A program made the translations under genes and the position numbers. The notes beneath the pieces were generated by a model. It was not told where the DNA came from. It saw only the letters and a program-made list of their open reading frames with translations, and made no database searches. From Paraburkholderia franconis (GTDB lineage: Bacteria; Pseudomonadota; Gammaproteobacteria; Burkholderiales; Burkholderiaceae), in contig NZ_WHNP01000006.1 in assembly GCF_009362735.1 (NCBI RefSeq), positions 62,001-126,000 on the forward strand: a DNA stretch of 64,000 nt, in the 5' to 3' direction. Numbering within the stretch: position 1 is the first letter of the stretch; each line of letters opens with the position of its first letter. Shown here piece by piece: positions 9,321 through 17,775 of the stretch.

Positions 9321-10097
9321 TTACGAAAGACCGAAACCATCGTCGGCGGCGATCACCGAGCCGTTGATGAACTGCGATTCGTCGGCGGCGAGCAGCAGCA
9401 ACAGTCCGTCGAGATCTTCCGGCTTGCCCACGCGATGCCGCGGCAGCATCGAAATCAGCTTTTGCCCCTGATCGGTCGACCAGTGATGGTGATTGATCTC
9501 GGTATCGATGTAACCGGGGCAGATCGCGTTGACGTTGATGCCGTGGCGGCCCCATTCCTGCGCCATCGCTTTCGTCATGTGGACCACGGCTGCCTTGCTC
9601 ATCGAGTAGAGCCCGATTTGCGGCAACACGCGCAAGCCCGCCACCGACGCGATATTGATGATCCGGTACGGCGGTTTGTTCGAGCCGCCGCCTCGCATGA
9701 TCATCCGCTTGGCCACTTCCTGCGCGACGAAGAATGCGCCGCGCGTATTTGTGTCGAACACGTATTCGAAGTCGGCGGGGGTCACGTCGGTCAGCTTTTG
9801 CGTCGTCGATACGCCCGAGTTGTTGACGAGAATATCGATCGTGCCCGCCTCCGTCTCCGCGTGCGCGACGGCCGACTTGATGCTCTGATAATCGGTCACG
9901 TCGAGCGAGACGACGTGCGCAGCCCCGCCCGACGCCTCGATTTCGGCGCGCAATTCCTTCAGACGTTCGATGCGTCGGCTTGCCAGCACGACCTTTGCGC
10001 CCGCTTGCGACAGCACCATGGCAAACCGCTTGCCCAGTCCACTCGATGCGCCCGTAATCAGCGCCACCTTGCCTTCCAGATTGATCGAACGGCCCAT
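9321..10097 (-). CDS. Short-chain dehydrogenase/reductase (SDR)
   Basis: A 258-residue classical SDR. It has the cofactor motif TGASSGLG (about 14-21), the NNSG variant of NNAG (about 92), and the catalytic YxxxK in YSMSK (about 165-169) with the serine in NIASVAG. Arg at the end of strand 2 (ASRR) suggests NADP(H) preference. Start ATG 10097. It diverges from ETF-ubiquinone oxidoreductase across a 186-base region with two inverted repeats, and may belong to fatty-acid or acyl-CoA metabolism with its thioesterase neighbour. Substrate unknown. Confidence 0.88.
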   Translation of the reverse strand: MGRSINLEGKVALITGASSGLGKRFAMVLSQAGAKVVLASRRIERLKELRAEIEASGGAAHVVSLDVTDYQSIKSAVAHAETEAGTIDILVNNSGVSTTQKLTDVTPADFEYVFDTNTRGAFFVAQEVAKRMIMRGGGSNKPPYRIINIASVAGLRVLPQIGLYSMSKAAVVHMTKAMAQEWGRHGINVNAICPGYIDTEINHHHWSTDQGQKLISMLPRHRVGKPEDLDGLLLLLAADESQFINGSVIAADDGFGLS

Positions 10098-10181
10098 TGT
10101 CGTTTTCCTTGGAACATGGATGTGACGGGATGCATGCCCACGCGCCGCGCAGGCATTGGGGTCAATCCTCGGTCACAGTAA

Positions 10182-10197
10182 TAGTACGGTCGTGCTA
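10182..10197. promoter_or_regulatory. Imperfect palindrome TAGTACG-N2-CGTGCTA, possible operator
   Basis: Half-sites TAGTACG and CGTGCTA match as inverted repeats at 6 of 7 positions, in the divergent SDR/ETF-QO intergenic region. The form resembles TetR-family operators, but no regulator gene of that type is adjacent. Confidence 0.35.
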
Positions 10198-10223
10198 ATC
10201 TTGCCTCTTTGTGTTGCAGCGCA

Positions 10224-10250
10224 GGGATCGTTCAATGACAATACGATCCC
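10224..10250. promoter_or_regulatory. Perfect inverted repeat in the ETF-QO leader
   Basis: GGGATCGT and ACGATCCC (8 bp, perfect) flank an 11-base spacer, 33 bases upstream of the ETF-QO start. On the plus strand it is followed by A-rich sequence, not T, so it is not a terminator for readthrough. It could be an operator or a leader hairpin. Confidence 0.35.
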
Positions 10251-10283
10251 GAAAAAAGCATTCTAACGGTAAGAGGAGCATCA

Positions 10284-11957
10284 ATGACCCCCGCAAGCCT
10301 GATCGAGCAGTACGGCCCACGCGAATCGATGGAATATGACGTCGTGATCGTCGGCGGCGGCCCGGCGGGCCTGTCGGCGGCCATTCGTCTGAAGCAGCGC
10401 GCGGCGGAAAAAGGCGTCGAGATTGGCGTCTGCGTGCTCGAAAAAGGCTCGGAAATCGGGGCGCATATCCTCTCGGGTGCCGTGATGGACCCGCGCGCGT
10501 TGAATGAACTGATTCCCGACTGGAAGGAAAAAGGCGCGCCGCTGGACGTCGAGGTGACGGAAGACCGGTTCCTGTTCCTCTCCGAAACCGGTGCGAAGTC
10601 CGTGCCGAACTGGGCGCTGCCGGATAACTTCAAGAATCACGGCAACTACGTGATCAGCCTTGCCAATGTCACACGCTGGCTCGGTCAGCAGGCCGAAGCG
10701 GTGGGCGTCGAGATTTTCCCGGGCTTTGCAGCGGCGGAAGTGCTGTACAACGACGACGGCTCGGTCAAGGGCGTGGCGACGGGCAACCTCGGCATCGGCA
10801 AGGATGGCCAGCCGACCGAGAACTTCCAGCTCGGCATGGAACTGCACGCGAAGTACACGCTGTTCTGCGAAGGCGCGCGCGGTCACCTGGGACGCCAACT
10901 CTCGGACAAATTCAAACTGCGCGACGGCGCCGATCCGCAGGTGTACGGTATCGGCATCAAGGAACTGTGGGAGATTGATCCGTCGAAGCACAAGCCCGGT
11001 CTCGTGATTCACACGGCCGGCTGGCCGCTCGACACGCAGACGTACGGCGGCTCGTTCCTCTACCACATCGACAACAACCAGGTGATGGTCGGCTTTGTCG
11101 TGGGCCTCGGCTATTCGAATCCGTATCTGTCGCCGTTCGAGGAATTCCAGCGCTACAAGACGCATCCGGAAATCCGCAAGTTCCTCGAAGGCGGCAAGCG
11201 CGTGTCGTATGGTGCACGCGCGATCACGGCAGGCGGGCTGATGTCGCTGCCGAGGCTCGTGTTTCCGGGCGGCGCGCTCGTCGGCGATGACGCGGGCTTC
11301 CTGAACGCGTCGCGGATCAAGGGCTCGCACGCGGCGATCAAGACAGGCATGCTGGCCGCCGATGCCGCATTCGATGCGGTGCAGGCGGGCCGTCAGTCAG
11401 ATGAACTCACCGCGTATCCGGAGTCGTTCAAGACGTCGTGGCTGCACACCGAACTGCACAGGGCACGCAATTTCAAGCAATGGATGAGCAAGGGCCTGTA
11501 TCTCGGCACGCTGATGGTCGGCATTGAGCAGAAGCTGCTGGGCGGCAACGTGCCGTGGACGCTGCATCACCAGCACTGGGATCACGAGATGCTGAAGCCG
11601 GCCTCGCAGTGCAAGCCGATCGACTATCCGAAACCTGATGGCAAGCTCACATTCGACCGGCTCTCGTCGGTGTTCATCTCGAACACGAATCACGAAGAGA
11701 ACCAGCCCGCGCATCTGACGCTGAAAGATCCGTCAGTGCCCGTCAAGGTGAACCTGCAAACGTACGCGGGCCCCGAGGGCCGCTACTGCCCCGCCGCCGT
11801 GTACGAGTTCGTGAAGAACGACGACGGCAGTGAGCGCCTCGTGATCAACGCGCAGAACTGCGTGCATTGCAAGACGTGCGATATCAAGGACCCGACGCAG
11901 AACATCGTGTGGGTCACGCCGGAAGGCGGTGGCGGTCCGAACTATCCGAACATGTGA
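10284..11957 (+). CDS. Electron transfer flavoprotein-ubiquinone oxidoreductase
   Basis: Membrane-associated ETF-QO (557 residues), passing electrons from reduced ETF, fed by acyl-CoA dehydrogenases, to ubiquinone. The N-terminal FAD site is VIVGGGPAGLSAA (about 20-32). The C-terminal 4Fe-4S domain shows Cys502, Cys526, Cys529 and Cys532 in CPAAVYEF and CVHCKTCDIKDP. Length and the PNYPNM end match the family. Start ATG 10284 follows AGAGGAG. It stands alone, between the divergent SDR and a strong terminator. Confidence 0.95.
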   Translation: MTPASLIEQYGPRESMEYDVVIVGGGPAGLSAAIRLKQRAAEKGVEIGVCVLEKGSEIGAHILSGAVMDPRALNELIPDWKEKGAPLDVEVTEDRFLFLSETGAKSVPNWALPDNFKNHGNYVISLANVTRWLGQQAEAVGVEIFPGFAAAEVLYNDDGSVKGVATGNLGIGKDGQPTENFQLGMELHAKYTLFCEGARGHLGRQLSDKFKLRDGADPQVYGIGIKELWEIDPSKHKPGLVIHTAGWPLDTQTYGGSFLYHIDNNQVMVGFVVGLGYSNPYLSPFEEFQRYKTHPEIRKFLEGGKRVSYGARAITAGGLMSLPRLVFPGGALVGDDAGFLNASRIKGSHAAIKTGMLAADAAFDAVQAGRQSDELTAYPESFKTSWLHTELHRARNFKQWMSKGLYLGTLMVGIEQKLLGGNVPWTLHHQHWDHEMLKPASQCKPIDYPKPDGKLTFDRLSSVFISNTNHEENQPAHLTLKDPSVPVKVNLQTYAGPEGRYCPAAVYEFVKNDDGSERLVINAQNCVHCKTCDIKDPTQNIVWVTPEGGGGPNYPNM

Positions 11958-11980
11958 CGCGGGCAGCGTCTCGGCAAACA

Positions 11981-12010
11981 AAAAACGCCGCTCCCGGAGC
12001 GGCGTTTTTG
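11981..12010. terminator. Bidirectional Rho-independent terminator
   Basis: Arms of up to 14 bases (11981-11994 and 11996-12009) with a GC core CGCCGCTCC/GGAGCGGCG, an A-run on the left and a T-run on the right. It serves both ETF-QO (rightward) and the converging TPR gene. Confidence 0.88.
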
Positions 12011-12037
12011 TACGACGGCTTGCCAATGCAACGCGAT

Positions 12038-13501
12038 TCACGCCGCGAGCGTCTCCAGCCGCGCCCGCATCCGTTCGAGCACGGGCGCCCACACGCCGAC
12101 GGACGACTGGCGAAACAGCTCGACCGTCTGATACCACGGCGTACGCTCCGTCTCCTCGCCCCAGAACCACGCGGACACGTAATGGATCATCAGCCACGTC
12201 GGCACGCCGAGCGCGCCTGCCAGATGGGCAGGACCGCTGTCGATGGTCACGAGCGCATCGAGATTCACGAGCAGCGCCGCCACATCGTCGAAGCCCGCTA
12301 CGAAGTGCGCGGTCGGATCGACGATATCGACGCCCTGCGCTCGCCATTGTTCGACGGCCGCCTGACGCCCCGGCGAGACCGCAAAGTACGTAATGCCAGG
12401 CACGTTCAGAAGCGGGTCGAGCAGTTCGACGGGAATCGAGCGCCGCGCATCGCGGATATGATCGGGATTGCCGTTCCACACGAGACCGACGGTCTTGTTC
12501 CCCGCCTTCGTAGCGCCCGAGACGCGCTCGCGCCACAGCTCGGCACGCACCGGATCGGCGCTCAGATACGGACGCCCCCACATCGACGGATCGTCGATGC
12601 CGAGCCGCAGCGGAAGACTCATCAGCCCGCAGTGATAATCCGGCTTTGTTTCGAGGCTCGTTTCGATCCTGATGCCAGGAGGCAGCATGCGTTCGAATAG
12701 ATGCTGCATCGGCCCCGCATAGCCGAAGATCACGCGGCCGCCTTCGCGTTGCGCGCGTTCGGCGAGCAGACGGAGAAAGCGCACCGACCACAGGCAATCG
12801 CCGTTGCCCTGCTCGCCATACACGACGAGCGTCTTGCCCGCCAGCGATTCGCCGCGCCAGTTGGGGCTGATCGCCGCAAGCGCCACTTTCGCGCCGTTCA
12901 CATCGTCGGCGAATGCGACGCGCGCTTCATAGTCGAGCCAGCCTTGCGCGTATCGCCCTGCGCGCATTTCCAGCTCGGACAGATCGAACAGCGCGTGCGC
13001 ATTGTTGGGCGTCAGTTCCAGCACGCGTCGCAGCAGCGCTTCGGCTTCGGGGAAACGGCCCTGCTCCTTGATGCATAACGCGAGCTTGTGCAGCACGATG
13101 TGGTTGCCCGGCGCGGCCCGTGCGGCTTCGTGCAGCAGACGCTGAGCTTCGGCGAAATCGTCGCGTTGCTGGAAGGCGGCCGAGCGCCAGACGAGCGCGT
13201 TCGCGTCGTTGGCATCGCGCGCCAATAGCAGGGCCGTCGCCGATTCGACGAGCATCCAGTCCCGCAGAATGAAGGCCGTCTGCGCGATCTCGTGCAGAAG
13301 CCGCGCGTCGCAGTTCGCGTCGAGGCGGTATGCGCGCACGAGCGCATCGACCGCCTGGCGCAGTCGTGCCTTGTCGCCGTTCGCCGCGGCGAGCAGCGCA
13401 TTGCCGAGCGCGAGCCAGTCAGTTGCGACGGCATCGGGTGCCGACGTGCGCGCATGGAGCTGCGCCAGTGCGTCGGCGCGCGTGGAGTCGTTGTGATTCA
13501 T
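12038..13501 (-). CDS. TPR protein with glycosyltransferase-9-like C-terminal domain
   Basis: A 487-residue protein starting at ATG 13501 (MNHNDSTR). The first about 190 residues form tetratricopeptide-type helix pairs (for example GNHIVLHKLALCIKEQGRFP, then LELTPNNAHALFDLSELE). The C-terminal half resembles the ADP-heptose:LPS heptosyltransferase fold, with VVYGEQGNGDCLWSVRF, VGLVWNGNP and the late motif DSGPAHLAGALGVPTW. Such proteins are common in Burkholderia but their acceptor is unknown. No signal peptide. It follows aroC by 58 bases on the same strand. Confidence 0.75.
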   Translation of the reverse strand: MNHNDSTRADALAQLHARTSAPDAVATDWLALGNALLAAANGDKARLRQAVDALVRAYRLDANCDARLLHEIAQTAFILRDWMLVESATALLLARDANDANALVWRSAAFQQRDDFAEAQRLLHEAARAAPGNHIVLHKLALCIKEQGRFPEAEALLRRVLELTPNNAHALFDLSELEMRAGRYAQGWLDYEARVAFADDVNGAKVALAAISPNWRGESLAGKTLVVYGEQGNGDCLWSVRFLRLLAERAQREGGRVIFGYAGPMQHLFERMLPPGIRIETSLETKPDYHCGLMSLPLRLGIDDPSMWGRPYLSADPVRAELWRERVSGATKAGNKTVGLVWNGNPDHIRDARRSIPVELLDPLLNVPGITYFAVSPGRQAAVEQWRAQGVDIVDPTAHFVAGFDDVAALLVNLDALVTIDSGPAHLAGALGVPTWLMIHYVSAWFWGEETERTPWYQTVELFRQSSVGVWAPVLERMRARLETLAA

Positions 13502-13559
13502 GTTGACCGCCCCGTCGATAGCCAGCGAACCTGCAGAGCCGAGTTTCGACGATTCGACT

Positions 13560-14660
13560 TCACGGCGCGCTGGCCGCGATCTTCGGCGTATCGACGACGA
13601 CGTCGGCGCACTGCGCGCGATGCCGAAGCGCATGGTCGATCAGCACGAGCGCAAGCATAGCCTCGGCGATCGGCGTCGCGCGAATGCCGACGCACGGATC
13701 ATGGCGCCCGAACGTTTCGACGACGGCAGGCTGCCCGCTCTTGTCGATCGAACGGCGCGGCGTGCGGATGCTCGACGTCGGCTTGATCGCGATCGACACC
13801 GTGATGTCCTGCCCCGTCGAAATGCCACCGAGTACGCCGCCCGCATGATTGCCGACGAAACCTTCCGGCGTCAGTTCGTCGCCGTGCACCGAACCGCGCT
13901 GCGCGACGCTCGCAAAGCCCGCGCCGATCTCGACGCCCTTCACCGCGTTGATACCCATCATCGCGTGCGCGATGTCGGCGTCGAGCCGGTCGAAAAGCGG
14001 CTCGCCAAGGCCGACGGGCACGCCCGACGCCACCACGTTGATGCGCGCGCCGATCGAATCGCCGTCCTTGCGCAGCGCGTCCATATACGCTTCGAGTTGC
14101 GGCACGATGTCCGCGTTCGGCACGAAGAACGGATTCTCGCGCACGTGCTGCCAGTCGACGAACGGCACGTCGATCTCGCCGAGCGCGGCCATATAGCCGC
14201 GAATCTCGGTGCCGAATTTCTCGCGCAGCCATTTCTTCGCGACGGCACCCGCCGCCACCGTGGGCGCCGTCAGGCGCGCGGACGAACGGCCGCCGCCGCG
14301 ATAGTCCCGGATGCCGTACTTCTGCCAGTACGTGTAATCGGCGTGGCCCGGACGGAAGGTTTCGGCGATATTGCCGTAGTCCTTGCTGCGCTGGTCCGTG
14401 TTGCGGATCAGGAGCGCAATGGGCGCGCCCGTCGTCTTTCCTTCGAAGACGCCCGAAAGAATCTCGACCTTGTCTTCTTCCTGGCGCTGCGTCACGTGCC
14501 GCGACGTGCCGGGCTTGCGGCGATCGAGTTCGAACTGGATGTCGGCCTCGGCGAGCGACATGCCCGGCGGGCAGCCGTCGATCACACAGCCGATAGCCGG
14601 GCCATGCGATTCGCCGAAGGTCGTGACGGTGAAGAGCGTACCGAGGGTATTGCCGGACAT
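13560..14660 (-). CDS. aroC: Chorismate synthase
   Basis: Last shikimate-pathway enzyme, converting EPSP to chorismate using reduced FMN. At 366 residues it matches family length. Motifs: [20 protein letters not shown] (about 14-33), [34 protein letters not shown] (about 122-141) and the C-terminal [18 protein letters not shown]. Start ATG 14660. It is followed by the TPR/glycosyltransferase-like gene and preceded by the MFS-PlsC gene, all leftward. Confidence 0.97.
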   Translation of the reverse strand: MSGNTLGTLFTVTTFGESHGPAIGCVIDGCPPGMSLAEADIQFELDRRKPGTSRHVTQRQEEDKVEILSGVFEGKTTGAPIALLIRNTDQRSKDYGNIAETFRPGHADYTYWQKYGIRDYRGGGRSSARLTAPTVAAGAVAKKWLREKFGTEIRGYMAALGEIDVPFVDWQHVRENPFFVPNADIVPQLEAYMDALRKDGDSIGARINVVASGVPVGLGEPLFDRLDADIAHAMMGINAVKGVEIGAGFASVAQRGSVHGDELTPEGFVGNHAGGVLGGISTGQDITVSIAIKPTSSIRTPRRSIDKSGQPAVVETFGRHDPCVGIRATPIAEAMLALVLIDHALRHRAQCADVVVDTPKIAASAP

Positions 14661-14803
14661 GAGCGTCGTCCAAAGAAATGCGGGGAGAGCGTTATTATGC
14701 CAGCCCGGCCGCCCCGCCGTGGCGCGCGGGGACTCAGGCGATCGTTATAGGACAAACGCACGAAAGCGCGTTGCGCTCGCGGCGGGCGGCCTCGCCCGAA
14801 ACG

Positions 14804-16741
14804 TCATTTCCGGGCGCCGCGCAGTTCGGACACGATCTGCTGCAGGACTTCCGGCGTCGCCTGCGCGGGATCGAGCGGCTCGCCGACGGCCAGCGTCAGA
14901 CGGCTCATCACGCCCTTGTGGATCGGACGCGGAAACCGCGCATCCGCGCTGCGCGACCAGACGCTGCCCCACAGGCCGCGCAACGCCATCGGCACGACGG
15001 GCGCGGGCGCGCGCCGCAGGATTTCCGACACGCCGTGGCGGAACGGATTCATCTCGCCCGTATTGGTCAGCTTGCCTTCGGGAAAGATGCAGACCAGATC
15101 GCCATCGTCGAGCGCCTTTGCACAGGCATCGTAGGCACGCTTGAGCAGTTCCACGTCTTCGTGCGCAGCGGCAATCGGAATCGCCTTCGCGTGTCTGAAC
15201 AGCCAGCCGGCAAACGGCGTGCGGAAGATCCGATAGTCCATCACGAAGCGGATCGGCCGCGGACTTTCCGCCATGATCACGATCGCATCGACATAGCTCA
15301 CGTGATTGCATACGAGCACGGCCCCGCCCTCGTCAGGAATGCGTTCGGCGTGAACGAGACGAATCCTATAGAACGTGTGCACGAGCAGCCACGCGACGAA
15401 GCGCAACAGGAACTCCGGCACGAGCGAATAGATGTAGACGGCAACGATCACGTTGAGCAGCGCCGTCAAGAGAAAGAGCCCCGGAATGCCGACACCCGCA
15501 GACGTCAGCGCGACGGCCATCAGCGACGACACGATCATGAACAGCGAGTTGAGGATGTTGTTCGCCGCGATGATCCGCGCGCGATGGCTCGGCTGGCTGC
15601 GGCTCTGGATCAGCGCATAGAGCGGCACGCTGTAGAAGCCGCCGAACATCGCGAGCAGGAACAGATCGGCCAGCACGCGCCAATGCGCGGGCAGCGTCAT
15701 GAATTCGGCCACCGTCAGCAAATGCGCGGCTTTCGGCAACGCGTGGCTCGCGAAGAACAGGTCGATCGCGAACACGCTGATGCCGATCGAGCCGAGCGGC
15801 ACGAGGCCGATCTCGATGCGCTTCTTCGACAGCCGCTCGCACAGCAGCGAGCCCGTGCCGATACCGATCGAAAACGTCGCGAGCAGCACGGTCACGACAT
15901 CGGGGTTCGCGGACAGCACGTCCTTCGCGAAACGAAAGAACGACGACAGAAATGTCGCGCCGACAAACCACAACCAGGAAATGCCGAGCAGGCTCAGAAA
16001 GACGGTTCGGTTTTCGCACGCCAACTTAAGATTGCGCCAGGTCTCGCTGATCGGATTCCAGTTGATGCGCAAATCGGGTTGCGATGGTGCCGATTGCGGC
16101 ACGAAGCCGGACGCCACGCGCCCGATCAGCGCGATCGCCACGCAGCCGAATGCGAGGATTGCCGCGCCGTGCACCTCCGAGCCCGCCGCCGCGCCGCCCG
16201 CGATCGTGCCGAGCAGAATCGCGACGAATGTGCCCATCTCGACCATGCCGTTGCCGCCGACCAGTTCCGTCTTGTCCAGATGCTGCGGCAGATACGCGTA
16301 TTTGACGGGGCCGAACACCGTCGAATGGACGCCCATCAGGAACGTGCACAGATACAGCAGTAGCGCGTCGTGCAACCAGAAGCCCGCGCCGCCGACCAGC
16401 ATCACGCCGATCTCGAACGTTTTCACGAAGCGCGTGAGCATCGCCTTGTCGTACTTGTCGGCGACCTGGCCGGACGTCGCCGAAAACAGGACGAACGGCA
16501 GAATGAAGATCGCCGAAATCAGAAAGGCTGCGGTGTTCGCATTCACGCCTGAGAATCGCGCGGCCTGATACGTGACGAGCGACGTAAAGCCGATCTTGAA
16601 CACGTTGTCGTTCATCGCGCCGAGAAACTGCGTCCAGAAAAACGGTGCGAAACGGCGCTCGCGCAACAGACGGAACTGCGAGCCGTGTTCGCGCGCGGTG
16701 CGCCTTGCGTGTTGGGCGGTGGACAACGGACGATCGCTCAT
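14804..16741 (-). CDS. MFS transporter fused to PlsC-type acyltransferase (LplT-Aas-like)
   Basis: A 645-residue two-part inner-membrane protein. Residues 1 to about 420 are a 12-helix major facilitator (FFWTQFLGAMNDNVFKIG is typical of LplT lysophospholipid transporters). The remaining about 200 residues are a PlsC acyltransferase with the catalytic block NHVSYVD and the FPEGKLT motif. It resembles LplT joined to the acyltransferase half of Aas without the acyl-ACP synthetase domain. Likely role: take up lysophospholipid and re-acylate it; this is inferred from domains. Start ATG 16741 (MSDRPLST). Confidence 0.85.
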   Translation of the reverse strand: MSDRPLSTAQHARRTAREHGSQFRLLRERRFAPFFWTQFLGAMNDNVFKIGFTSLVTYQAARFSGVNANTAAFLISAIFILPFVLFSATSGQVADKYDKAMLTRFVKTFEIGVMLVGGAGFWLHDALLLYLCTFLMGVHSTVFGPVKYAYLPQHLDKTELVGGNGMVEMGTFVAILLGTIAGGAAAGSEVHGAAILAFGCVAIALIGRVASGFVPQSAPSQPDLRINWNPISETWRNLKLACENRTVFLSLLGISWLWFVGATFLSSFFRFAKDVLSANPDVVTVLLATFSIGIGTGSLLCERLSKKRIEIGLVPLGSIGISVFAIDLFFASHALPKAAHLLTVAEFMTLPAHWRVLADLFLLAMFGGFYSVPLYALIQSRSQPSHRARIIAANNILNSLFMIVSSLMAVALTSAGVGIPGLFLLTALLNVIVAVYIYSLVPEFLLRFVAWLLVHTFYRIRLVHAERIPDEGGAVLVCNHVSYVDAIVIMAESPRPIRFVMDYRIFRTPFAGWLFRHAKAIPIAAAHEDVELLKRAYDACAKALDDGDLVCIFPEGKLTNTGEMNPFRHGVSEILRRAPAPVVPMALRGLWGSVWSRSADARFPRPIHKGVMSRLTLAVGEPLDPAQATPEVLQQIVSELRGARK

Positions 16742-16805
16742 CGAATGCTTGACAGAGGGCGGGCTTCGCGCAGATTCACAGCGGTACCGCAGGAACGGCG
16801 GACAC

Positions 16806-16835
16806 AAAAAAAGCGCACGCTTTTCGCGCGCGCTT
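16806..16835 (-). terminator. Rho-independent terminator after the CBS gene
   Basis: Leftward hairpin with 10-bp arms (16826-16835 and 16811-16820, one G-U pair), GAAAA loop, then seven T. It lies between the CBS gene and the MFS-PlsC gene. Confidence 0.75.
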
Positions 16836-16930
16836 CGAGGATGGCTCAGTCATGCGACAGCGGCATGTCGGCGCGCCGCACGCCCGCCAGATCGACCGAG
16901 GCAACGAGGCCAACGACAGGCCAACGAAAA

Positions 16931-17398
16931 TCAGCGCGAGGGCTGCTCCTGCTGCGGCTCGTCTTCCGCGGGCCAGTCGCGAATATAGGCCTTGAGCATC
17001 CGGTTCTCGAAGCCCTGCTCTTCGACTACAGCTTTGGCGACGTCGTAGAACGAGATCACGCCCATCAGCGCGCGGCTTTCCATGACGGGCAGATAGCGCA
17101 CGTGATGCTCGAGCATCATGCGGCGCACTTCGTTGACATCCGTTTCGGGCGTGCACGTAAGCGGGTGATCGTCCATGATCTTGCGGATCGTCGTGCCGCC
17201 GACGCTGCCGCCATTGCGGCTCAGCACGAGGATGATCTCGCGGAAGGTCAGCATGCCGACGAGATCGCCATACTCCATCACAACGAGCGAGCCGATGTCG
17301 TGCTCCGCCATTGTATCGACGGCCTCATTGAGCGGCGTATCGGGTGTGACTGTGAACAGGGTGTTGCCCTTGACCTTCAGAATGTCGCTGACTCGCAT
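16931..17398 (-). CDS. CBS-domain protein
   Basis: A 155-residue protein made of two CBS motifs in tandem (about 5-60 and 75-130), forming one Bateman module that usually binds adenosyl ligands. Recognisable segments: DTPLNEAVDTMAEHDIGSLV with GMLTFREI, and DVNEVRRMMLEHHVRYLPV with GVISFYDVAK. No attached enzyme or channel domain, so it is a stand-alone cytoplasmic CBS-pair protein of unknown partner. Start ATG 17398. A terminator follows. Confidence 0.88.
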   Translation of the reverse strand: MRVSDILKVKGNTLFTVTPDTPLNEAVDTMAEHDIGSLVVMEYGDLVGMLTFREIILVLSRNGGSVGGTTIRKIMDDHPLTCTPETDVNEVRRMMLEHHVRYLPVMESRALMGVISFYDVAKAVVEEQGFENRMLKAYIRDWPAEDEPQQEQPSR

Positions 17399-17775
17399 GA
17401 TTTGTCTCCTGTCGACCAGAGTTGGCGCCTTGGCGCGTTACCTTGCTCTGGTCCCATGCAACATGGTGGCAGATGAGGCCCGGTGAAGCATTAAGGGCAT
17501 GACTGACTTTCGATGCTAGCGGAAAGGCCCGCAAAAAGAAAGCGGACCGGACGGACGATAGCGCGCCACCGAACGTCCGACAGACAGCGCTCGCAGGCAT
17601 GTCGGAACAGTTGTCGAGCGCGGACCGTGCGATCCGCAACACCGCTGCGCTTAGGGGAATCACGCCCGCAAGCGCGTCGCCATGCGGGCGAAAACGGAGT
17701 GGTTCGCGCGCGGCCCGGTGATACGATGGCCGTCACTTTCACCTTCGCCGGGCCGCCGACGCCCGGCCGTCCACG
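17399..17775. other. Intergenic region before metY
   Basis: 377 bases between the divergent CBS and metY genes. I see no RNA gene, no riboswitch I can recognise and no clear promoter; frames through it look like GC-bias shadows. Confidence 0.5.

Noticed and set aside
17399..17775. SAM or SAH riboswitch expected before metY
   Set aside because: I could not find the paired elements of any known SAM/SAH class in this stretch. A covariance-model search would settle it.
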